A stretch of 6,568 nt of DNA. It comes from CAYJPV01 sp964396055 (GTDB lineage Bacteria; Acidobacteriota; Vicinamibacteria; Vicinamibacterales; JAKQTR01). The stretch lies in the NCBI GenBank assembly GCA_964396055.1, contig CAYNDV010000206.1, forward strand, positions 1-6,568, given 5' to 3'. Positions 1 to 4,400 of this stretch are shown here, one piece after another. The notes under the pieces were generated by a model that ran no database searches, had not been told where the DNA came from, and worked only from the letters and a program-made list of their open reading frames with translations. The position numbers were made by a program, and so were the translations under genes. Position 1 is the first letter of the stretch. Every line of letters starts with the position of its first letter.

Positions 1-16
1 ATGATATCACGCCCGC

Positions 17-38
17 AAAATCAATCCCGGATTGAATT
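17..38 (+). repeat. Solitary copy of the TCAATCC-C-GGATTGA palindromic repeat
   Basis: The core at 21-35 has 7-bp inverted arms around a single C, preceded by AAAA and followed by ATT. It matches the arms of the 158-217 doublet up to position 38 and then diverges (GTG instead of AT). It is in the C-centred orientation on the plus strand. In one plus frame the sequence before it is open and would end with residues KSIPD and a TGA at 33-35, as in the gene ending at 4215. A plus-strand gene may therefore end here, but the window is too short to the left to tell. Confidence 0.85.
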
Positions 39-83
39 GTGCGGCAGCCAGTTCGCGCCGCGTGCTGTGGGCCGTACAAGGCT

Positions 84-117
84 CGGGCCCGGCGGATCGT
101 CCGATCCGCCGGGCCCG
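84..117. repeat. GC-rich perfect inverted repeat (hairpin)
   Basis: Arms of 16 bp at 84-99 and 102-117 (CGGGCCCGGCGGATCG and its complement) are separated by 2 nt. There is no T-run on either side, so it is not a typical intrinsic terminator, although it would form a very stable stem in RNA. It lies between the solitary repeat at 21-35 and the doublet at 158-217, in a stretch where I see no gene. Confidence 0.85.
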
Positions 118-157
118 CATCGCCCACCTGGTTCCCCTAGCCTGGATCCGGATCGCG

Positions 158-217
158 AAAATCAATCCCGGATTGAATTATGCAGCCGAGTGAATAATTC
201 AATCCGGGATTGATTTT
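158..217. repeat. Inverted repeat doublet (REPIN-like / bidirectional terminator-like)
   Basis: Two copies of the repeat face each other. Arms of 24 bp (158-181 and 194-217) are perfect reverse complements, separated by a 12-nt spacer. The left arm starts with AAAA and the right arm ends with TTTT, so either strand would transcribe as a long stem followed by U residues. It begins 8 nt past the stop of the minus-strand gene ending at 226, where an operon terminator is expected. The arms carry the GATTGAATTAT variant. A paired inverted arrangement with a short spacer is the architecture of REPINs. The usual REP head (GTAG/GGAG) is not visible, so this family may be distinct. Confidence 0.85.
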
Positions 218-225
218 GGGGTGCC

Positions 226-726
226 TTAGCCCTTGACGATCTCCGTCCGCAGCGCCTTGGTCGTGCCCAGGGCCTCGAGCGTGGCGGTGACCACCTGGGC
301 GGCGCGTTTGCGCTGCGCTTCGTCGCCGGCCTTCGCCTCGAGCAGTTCGGCGTAGGTGAGGATCACGCCAAGCTGGTTGTTCAGCGTGTGGAAGAGGGTG
401 CGCACCTCGGCGAGGTCGATGCCGCTGCCAGCAGCCGTTGCGGCTGCTGCGTTGTTCTGCGCCGTCGTGGCGGCCGCCCTCGGCTGGACGTCGGCGCTCG
501 TGGCACCAGGGGCGCTCTTCGCGTCCCGCGTGTCTTGCGTGGCGTCCCGTGTGTCTTTCGTGGCGTCCGGCTTTAGCCGGACGTCACCCGGGCCTGCCTC
601 GCCGAAGCCGCGCTCGCCGCTCCCGCCCGATTCACTGCCGGCGGCCAGCGCGGCGAAGGCGGGAGACAGCGGCCCGATCCACCGGCTCAGGTCGAGGGCC
701 GTCGCGCGGGCGTCGTGGGCGAACAT
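226..726 (-). CDS. Histidine-kinase DHp-domain protein lacking an ATPase domain
   Basis: This 166-residue protein has a C-terminal segment (about 104-160) resembling the dimerisation/phosphoacceptor helix of histidine kinases. The motif LFHTLNNQLGVILTYAELLE places a candidate phosphorylatable histidine at residue 113, followed by LNN, as in H-x-[FL]-N-N kinases. No HATPase domain follows; the protein ends 50 residues later. Residues 1-30 are a short helical region. Residues 31-103 are a low-complexity Ala/Gly/Asp/Thr linker containing a 7-residue repeat (DATKDTRDATQDTRDAKS). The start chosen is ATG at 726, five bases after the stop of the upstream HTH gene; longer in-frame starts would overlap that gene. 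It could be a phosphotransfer protein, a decoy or a dimerisation module for another kinase. Phosphorylation is inferred only. It appears to be the last gene of the minus-strand operon. Confidence 0.72.
   Translation of the reverse strand: MFAHDARATALDLSRWIGPLSPAFAALAAGSESGGSGERGFGEAGPGDVRLKPDATKDTRDATQDTRDAKSAPGATSADVQPRAAATTAQNNAAAATAAGSGIDLAEVRTLFHTLNNQLGVILTYAELLEAKAGDEAQRKRAAQVVTATLEALGTTKALRTEIVKG
521..568. repeat. 21-bp tandem repeat in the DHp gene linker
   Basis: Two full units of 21 bp (521-541 and 542-562) plus the first 6 bp of a third. The units differ at only two positions. The period is a multiple of three, so the repeat keeps frame and encodes a 7-residue Asp/Thr/Arg/Ala repeat in the linker before the phosphoacceptor helix. 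Copy-number change would only lengthen or shorten the linker. Confidence 0.75.
564..583. repeat. CGTCCGGCT..AGCCGGACG palindrome inside a CDS
   Basis: Arms of 9 bp (564-572 and 575-583) around TT form a perfect inverted repeat that overlaps the end of the 21-bp tandem repeat. It is read in frame within the linker of the minus-strand DHp protein as VRLKPDA. From general knowledge, palindromes of this kind are frequent in vicinamibacterial genomes. I infer that it is a dispersed REP-like unit that entered the low-complexity linker. Confidence 0.6.
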
Positions 727-731
727 GTCGT

Positions 732-950
732 TCACTTCTGCAGGCCGAAATGCACGGGATACGCGTGCTCGAGCGTGGGCGGCGGCGCCACCTGCGCGTC
801 GCGCCACAACGAATCCGTGAAGATGCGGATCGAGCCGCCAGCCGTCCGGACGTATTCCACCTTGCCCGCCGAGATCCAGTTGTAGATCGTCCGCCGGCTC
901 ACTCCCACCATCTCGCACGCCTTCATGATCGAGATCGCTTTGCGTTCCAC
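732..950 (-). CDS. Small excisionase/MerR-type helix-turn-helix DNA-binding protein
   Basis: This 72-residue protein is almost entirely one DNA-binding domain. Residues 5-52 (KAISIMKACEMVGVSRRTIYN and following) match the excisionase-family HTH: a helix, the GVSRRTIYNWISAG recognition helix, then a beta-hairpin wing (VEYVRTAGGSIRIF). The start chosen is GTG at 950, which has AGGTGAGG five bases upstream; ATG at 926 is an alternative but has no such site and would cut the first helix. It lies between the sigma factor and the DHp gene on the same strand, with a 5-nt gap to the latter, which suggests co-transcription. Family members include excisionases, BldC-like regulators and adaptor domains. 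No integrase is nearby, so a regulatory role is more likely. The target is unknown. Confidence 0.85.
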   Translation of the reverse strand: MERKAISIMKACEMVGVSRRTIYNWISAGKVEYVRTAGGSIRIFTDSLWRDAQVAPPPTLEHAYPVHFGLQK

Positions 951-1053
951 GGTTACCTCACCTGCGTCGCGCCGCCTGCCGGCCGTCAAGAAACTGGCCC
1001 AGGCCGCCATCGGCCGACCGTCTACCCCCGGGGGCTGGGACCACCCAGGGACT

Positions 1054-1126
1054 CTTCGTGCTTCGTGCTCCGTGCTCCGTGCCTCTTCTACCTTCTGCCT
1101 TCTGTCTTCTGTCTTCTGTCTTCTAC
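1054..1126. repeat. Degenerate heptamer array
   Basis: Four consecutive 7-bp units of CTYCGTG (1054-1081), then a 3-nt interruption, then six units of CTTCT[A/G]Y (1085-1126). It occupies the 179-bp space between the sigma-factor stop and the HTH start, beginning 3 nt after the sigma stop. On the minus strand it is a purine-rich GAAGACA tract. Similar arrays are known from intergenic DNA of soil Acidobacteriota. Its open reading frames (RRQKTEDRRQK type) look spurious. Confidence 0.85.
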
Positions 1127-1129
1127 TCG

Positions 1130-2053
1130 TTACTTGACACCCCCCCTGACCCGCCTCGGCCGCTCCGCCGCCACCGCCACCGGCAGCCGCGTCCACGTGG
1201 CCACCATCTGGCGCTTCTGGCCTTCGGAGGTCGCCACCAGCGTCGGCCGCGGCGCCGTCGCCAGCTGGGCCTTGAGCATGCGCGGCTTCTGGCGGAACGC
1301 CGCCACGGCGTCGCGGATGATCGTCATCGCCGAGTTCGGGTTCTCGATGTCGCCGAGCGACTGGCGCAGGCGCTGGATGGCCCGCGCGTGCAGCTGCGAC
1401 ACCCGCGATTCGTTCACGCCCAGCTCGGCGCCGATGTCTTTCATCGTCACTTCGCCGTAGTAGTAGAGGCTGATCACCTTGCGTTCGCGCCAGGGCAGCG
1501 CCGCGATGGCCGCGCGCACGCGCTCGCGCGTCTCGTTCAGCTGGTACGCCTCGTCTGGCGAGTCGGGCTCGGAGGGCACCAGCACGGCCGGCAGGTTCGA
1601 CTCGTCGAGGTTCTCGGCGCTGGCGTGCGGCGAGGTGGACTCGATCGTGTGGATGCGGACGATGGTGCGGTTGAGCCGCTTTTCGTCGGTGCCGACGCGG
1701 GCGGCCAGGTCGGCCACCGACGGCTCGGCGCCGGTCTCGCGGCGCAGTTCTTCGCGCGCGGCCTCGAGCTCGCGGCGCACGCGGCGCACGCCGCGCGGCC
1801 AGGCTTCGCGCCGCAGCGCATCGATGATGGCGCCGCGGACGCGCCGTTCCGCGAAGGTCTCGAACTTGATGCCGCGGTCCTCGTCGAACCGCTGGGCGGC
1901 ATCGATCAGGCCCAGGACCCCGTCCTGGACCAGGTCGCCCATGTCGATCGAGTGGGGCATCGTCGCGGCCATGCGGCGCGCGAGGGCCTCGACAAACGGC
2001 AGGGTCTTCGCGACGCGATCCTGGGCGGCGGGGGCAAGCTGTCGTGTGCTCAT
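1130..2053 (-). CDS. fliA: FliA/WhiG-family RNA polymerase sigma factor
   Basis: This 307-residue sigma-70-type factor lacks region 1 and directs RNA polymerase to alternative promoters. Region 2 spans about residues 16-92 (DLVQDGVLGLIDAAQRFDED, then GIKFETFAERRVRGAIIDAL), the hallmark of the FliA/WhiG family. Region 3 spans about 93-135 (EPSVADLAARVGTDEKRL). Region 4 spans about 182-233 (LPWRERKVISLYYYGEVTMK, then the HTH GAELGVNESRVSQLHARAIQ). FliA proteins are usually about 240-260 residues, so about 70 residues (from 235) form an unusual basic, Ala/Arg-rich tail. Three tandem ATG codons occur at 2059-2051. The third is chosen because GGAG lies six bases upstream; the first two are too close to it. 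A sigma-54-like promoter sits directly upstream. No flagellar genes are in the window, so the regulon could be motility or another process. Confidence 0.92.
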   Translation of the reverse strand: MSTRQLAPAAQDRVAKTLPFVEALARRMAATMPHSIDMGDLVQDGVLGLIDAAQRFDEDRGIKFETFAERRVRGAIIDALRREAWPRGVRRVRRELEAAREELRRETGAEPSVADLAARVGTDEKRLNRTIVRIHTIESTSPHASAENLDESNLPAVLVPSEPDSPDEAYQLNETRERVRAAIAALPWRERKVISLYYYGEVTMKDIGAELGVNESRVSQLHARAIQRLRQSLGDIENPNSAMTIIRDAVAAFRQKPRMLKAQLATAPRPTLVATSEGQKRQMVATWTRLPVAVAAERPRRVRGGVK

Positions 2054-2078
2054 CATCATCTCCGTGCCCCTACTACAG

Positions 2079-2093
2079 GCAACGGAGGTGCCA
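2079..2093 (-). promoter_or_regulatory. Sigma-54 (-24/-12) promoter for the sigma-factor gene
   Basis: The minus strand reads TGGCAC-CTCCG-TTGC, with the invariant GG and GC exactly 10 nt apart as in the sigma-54 consensus TGGCAC-N5-TTGC. Only the base after TTGC (C instead of A/T) departs from the consensus. Transcription would begin near 2067, leaving a leader of about 14 nt that carries the GGAG ribosome site and leads to ATG at 2053. This geometry supports a real promoter. It would need an enhancer-binding activator, which is not in the window. Confidence 0.6.
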
Positions 2094-2232
2094 GAATGCG
2101 GCAACAACGCCCCGTGTTGTGTCAGGCGTGACCTGCGCGTGTAAGTTGGTGCAAATGAATGACTTGCGAGTGTCCGACTGTGCAGGGGCGGGCAGGGGCG
2201 GCGAGGGTGGTGCAGCCGTGTGCGTCAAGACG

Positions 2233-2261
2233 TTGACAATCCCAACGTTCGGGGCTGTCAA
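2233..2261. promoter_or_regulatory. Symmetric TTGACA-N17-TGTCAA element
   Basis: TTGACA at 2233-2238 and its reverse complement at 2256-2261 are separated by exactly 17 nt. Each strand therefore carries a consensus -35 box, with TGTCAA (a weak -10, 3 of 6 matches) at the ideal distance. It could be a housekeeping promoter for the minus-strand sigma gene (leader about 170 nt) or a dyad operator about 180 bp upstream of its start, where an activator could bind. The sequence does not decide between these. Confidence 0.35.
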
Positions 2262-2269
2262 GCCGATGA
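2243..2269 (+). promoter_or_regulatory. Possible sigma-28 (FliA-type) promoter, plus strand
   Basis: CAACGTTC, 11 nt, then GCCGATGA resembles the FliA consensus TAAAGTTT-N11-GCCGATAA: 5 of 8 matches in the -35 part, 7 of 8 in the -10 part, and exact spacing. It would transcribe rightward towards the repeat at 2319 and the assembly gap. No convincing gene begins before the gap, so it could serve a short RNA or be chance similarity. It lies upstream of, and divergent from, the fliA-like gene itself. Confidence 0.3.
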
Positions 2270-2318
2270 CGGATGCGTAGGCGTGGGCGCGGGGACTTTA
2301 GGGTACGCGCGCGCCGAC

Positions 2319-2341
2319 AAATCAATCCCGGATTGAATTAT
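2319..2341 (+). repeat. Palindromic repeat copy ending at the assembly gap
   Basis: The core at 2322-2336 is C-centred and carries the GATTGAATTAT variant seen in the 158-217 doublet. The conserved arm ends at 2341 and the N run starts at 2342, exactly where the spacer would begin in a doublet. The partner arm is probably hidden in the gap. Confidence 0.85.
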
Positions 2342-2441
2342 NNNNNNNNNNNNNNNNNNNNNNNNNNNNNNNNNNNNNNNNNNNNNNNNNNNNNNNNNNN
2401 NNNNNNNNNNNNNNNNNNNNNNNNNNNNNNNNNNNNNNNNN
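2342..2441. other. Scaffold gap of 100 N
   Basis: Exactly 100 undetermined bases, the conventional placeholder for a gap of unknown size. Its left edge coincides with the end of a dispersed repeat arm, which explains the assembly break. Its true length and content are unknown. Confidence 0.97.
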
Positions 2442-2445
2442 GTAA

Positions 2446-2454
2446 CACCTCCCT
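2446..2454 (-). promoter_or_regulatory. Strong minus-strand ribosome binding site facing the gap
   Basis: The minus strand reads AGGGAGGTG, containing GGAGGTG, a 7-base complement of the 16S rRNA 3' end. Four known bases (TTAC) follow before the gap, so a start codon at normal spacing would fall within the first undetermined bases. About 65 nt further upstream on the same strand is TATCAT (2523-2518), a 5-of-6 match to a -10 box, but without a recognisable -35. Together they suggest a leftward gene whose coding sequence is lost in the gap. Confidence 0.45.
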
Positions 2455-2649
2455 GGGGAAGGCGCGATCCTGTCGTTGCCGGTACCCGCACGCGGACTGG
2501 GGGCCGCGGGCGAGGAGATGATAGCAGACTGCCCGCCCCTCCGGGTCGCGAAACCCGGTCTGGAATCCCGGTCTTGGGGCAGCCTTGGGGCAGCCCATGG
2601 AGCGGCGCGCGTGCCGCGCACGTTGGTGCCGCGCGTTCGTGCCGCGCGC

Positions 2650-2678
2650 TTGATCGCGGATCCGCCCGCCGGTATCCT
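2650..2678 (+). promoter_or_regulatory. Candidate sigma-70-type promoter of the HTH-propeller gene
   Basis: TTGATC (2650-2655) and TATCCT (2673-2678) are separated by the optimal 17 nt, each matching 4 of 6 consensus bases. The predicted start of transcription, near 2685, leaves a leader of about 37 nt to ATG at 2722. The rest of the upstream stretch (2455-2649) holds short repeats only: an 11-bp tandem CTTGGGGCAGC (2573-2594), an inverted CCGGGT/ACCCGG (2541-2558) and GTGCCGCGC repeats. No further gene is seen there. Confidence 0.4.
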
Positions 2679-2721
2679 GTGCGCGCCCGGGCGGCCACGG
2701 ACGGCTGCCCGGTCGTCATCC

Positions 2722-4215
2722 ATGCCCGACAACGACCTTGCTCAGCCCCCGGGTTCCCGGCCAGCCGGAGCCGACCGCCTCGACGGCTGGAAGGCGATCG
2801 CCGCCTTCCTGAATCGCGCGGTGCGCACGGCCCAGCGCTGGGAGAAGGAGGCCGGGCTGCCCGTGAGGCGGGTGGGGCCGAGCGGCGGTGAGAGCGTCTT
2901 CGCGTTCCGGGACGAACTCGACGCGTGGCTGCGTTCGTCGGCGGGCGTCATGGCGCAGGGCGCCGCGGACACGGCGGGCGGCAACGACGGCAACGGCGGA
3001 CACGGCGGCAATGGTGCCAACAGGGCCAACGGCTACAACAGCGGCAACGGCCAGCCGCCGGGTCCGGGTCGCGTCGGTCCCGCTGAACCGGGATTGTACG
3101 CCGGCTCGAACGGCATCGCGTCTGGCCGCGCATCCGGATGGCGGGCGCGCCGGGCGGCGACGTGGGTGTCGGTAGTCGTGCTGTCCGCTGCTGCGGTGGT
3201 TGCTCTGGCCACGTGGCGGCAGTGGACTTCCCTCTCCGCGCCCGAGCCGGCCGGCTGGGAACTGCAGGGCGAAGACATCGTCATTCTCGACACGCAGGGT
3301 GCGGTGCTGCGGCGCGAGCTGCTCGGCTTTCGGTGTGACAGCGATCAGAACGACTGCACGTCGCGCGCGGCGGTGGACGACTTCGATGGCGATGGGCATC
3401 GCGAGGTGGTCATCGCGCGCGAGGGTGATGATCCGCGCCTGTCGTGCGGCGACGGACTTGGCGAGCGGGCTGCGGTGCGCGTCACGCGCACCAGGCAGTA
3501 CGGCGACGGGCAGTACGGGCCGCCGTTCGTCTTCAACGGCGTCGTGGTGGAGCGAACGCCAGCGGGCGAGCGGCAGGTGCTGGCGTGGGGCCGCCACTAC
3601 ATGTACTACCCGTCGTTCGTGCTGCGGGTGCGGATCGGACCCGGCTGCGCCATGGAGGTGCTGGGCGAGTACTGGCATCCCGGTCACGTCAGCGCCGTGG
3701 CGGCGGCGGAGTTCAACGGTCGCCGGACGGTGCTCATCGGCGGCTCGCACAACGAGGATGGCATGCGCGGGGGGCACGTGACGGTATTCTTCGATGGCCG
3801 CCTGTCGGGCTCGGGCCCGGTCGTCTCCGATCGGAAACGGTGTCTCGACTGCGGGCCGGACACGCCAGACCTGGTGTTCCTGCTGCCCCGCAGCCCTGTC
3901 GCGGAGGCGATCGATCCCGAATTGACCGTCGGCCCGGTTCGGTTCGCCGGCGTCAGCGCGTCCGGCTTCACGACGGAAGTCACGGTGGCGAACACCCTGC
4001 CGCTCGGGGGCGCGTTGTTCTCGGCCGTGGCGCGTTACTCGTTCGATGGAGAATTGCGCGTCACGCGGACGGAGCTGACGGGCCACGACGGGGTCGCGGC
4101 GCTCTGGGCGCGCCACGGCCACCCGACGCGCCCGTGGACCAGCTCGGACCTGTGGCCCGTTGGCCTGTGGCGCCACGGCCGCTTCGAGCCCGCCCCCAAA
4201 TCAATCCCGGATTGA
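2722..4215 (+). CDS. Membrane-anchored HTH protein with an FG-GAP-like extracytoplasmic domain
   Basis: This 497-residue protein appears to be a one-component membrane regulator. Residues 19-72 (LDGWKAIAAFLNRAVRTAQR, then WEKEAGLPV and FAFRDELDAWL) match the N-terminal HTH found in many acidobacterial fusion proteins. Residues 80-116 are a Gly/Asn-rich flexible linker. Residues 148-165 (WVSVVVLSAAAVVALATW), preceded by RARR, form one transmembrane helix with the N-terminus inside. Residues 170-497 are outside and include DDFDGDGHREVV (219-230), a calcium-binding FG-GAP/VCBS-type loop, plus a weaker repeat near 330-355. Six cysteines (205, 212, 242, 309, 374, 377) could form disulfides. ATG at 2722 is chosen because it precedes the HTH and follows a promoter; there is no clear Shine-Dalgarno. 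The last residues, KSIPD, and the TGA come from a palindromic repeat, so the original C-terminus may have been altered. DNA targets and ligand are unknown. Confidence 0.82.
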   Translation: MPDNDLAQPPGSRPAGADRLDGWKAIAAFLNRAVRTAQRWEKEAGLPVRRVGPSGGESVFAFRDELDAWLRSSAGVMAQGAADTAGGNDGNGGHGGNGANRANGYNSGNGQPPGPGRVGPAEPGLYAGSNGIASGRASGWRARRAATWVSVVVLSAAAVVALATWRQWTSLSAPEPAGWELQGEDIVILDTQGAVLRRELLGFRCDSDQNDCTSRAAVDDFDGDGHREVVIAREGDDPRLSCGDGLGERAAVRVTRTRQYGDGQYGPPFVFNGVVVERTPAGERQVLAWGRHYMYYPSFVLRVRIGPGCAMEVLGEYWHPGHVSAVAAAEFNGRRTVLIGGSHNEDGMRGGHVTVFFDGRLSGSGPVVSDRKRCLDCGPDTPDLVFLLPRSPVAEAIDPELTVGPVRFAGVSASGFTTEVTVANTLPLGGALFSAVARYSFDGELRVTRTELTGHDGVAALWARHGHPTRPWTSSDLWPVGLWRHGRFEPAPKSIPD

Positions 4216-4262
4216 TTTATTCATTTCCGGCACAGACTGTATAAATCAATCCGGGATTGATT
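4199..4262. repeat. Inverted repeat doublet overlapping a stop codon
   Basis: Two facing copies with perfect 22-bp arms (4199-4220 and 4241-4262) and a 20-nt spacer. The arms carry the GATTGATTTAT variant: where the doublet at 158-217 has AATTAT/ATAATT, this one has TTTAT/ATAAA, so both arms changed together. The left core supplies the TGA (4213-4215) of the upstream gene. The membrane gene starts 74 bp downstream, so the doublet separates the two plus-strand genes and could end or attenuate transcription. Unlike 158-217 there is only a short T stretch at its right end. Confidence 0.85.
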
Positions 4263-4264
4263 GT

Positions 4265-4400
4265 CGGGCGGACGTCCGCGAACGCACGCTGCCTGCCAGC
4301 CGTCTACGAAGGTAACGGCGCGGGAGGCAAGACTTCATGGAATCTGCAGTCCGACAGGGAGTGGTGCGGCTGCTTGATGGCCCGGCGCGGCATCGCCTGC
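4265..4400 (+). repeat. 136-bp direct repeat, copy 1
   Basis: It matches 5936-6071 with 6 mismatches and no gaps (3 of them at 4272-4275). It starts 3 bp after the inverted doublet and covers the leader, the ribosome site and the first 21 codons of the membrane gene. It opens with a 12-bp palindrome, GCGGACGTCCGC (4268-4279), only partly kept in copy 2. The two copies lie 1671 bp apart in the same orientation. Confidence 0.93.

Noticed and set aside
1..213. Short plus-strand frame from base 1
   Set aside because: It is composed of repeat and hairpin DNA and contains two translations of the palindrome; it lacks a domain or ribosome site.
17..217. CRISPR array
   Set aside because: The repeat units are too few, irregularly spaced and inverted relative to each other; there are no uniform spacers and no cas genes.
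982..987. TTGACG on the minus strand as a -35 box for the HTH gene
   Set aside because: No acceptable -10 box follows at 16-18 nt.
438..2144. Long plus-strand frames across the sigma, HTH and DHp genes
   Set aside because: They give Arg-rich or Ala/His-rich compositions antisense to clear sigma-factor and HTH domains.
2155..2280. Possible small plus-strand gene of 41 residues
   Set aside because: No Shine-Dalgarno, Gly/Ala-rich composition, and overlap with promoter motifs; nothing supports translation.
3085..3100. AACCGGGATTGTAC within the HTH-propeller gene as an eighth repeat copy
   Set aside because: It matches only part of one arm, lies in a coding linker and has no palindrome.
2716..4176. 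Long open frame antisense to the HTH-propeller gene
   Set aside because: Its product is Arg/Pro/His-rich with no domains, and the opposite strand has a coherent domain architecture; it is a GC-rich shadow.
4268..4279. GCGGACGTCCGC palindrome as an independent operator
   Set aside because: It is part of the 136-bp direct repeat and only partly kept in the second copy, so no separate role is supported.
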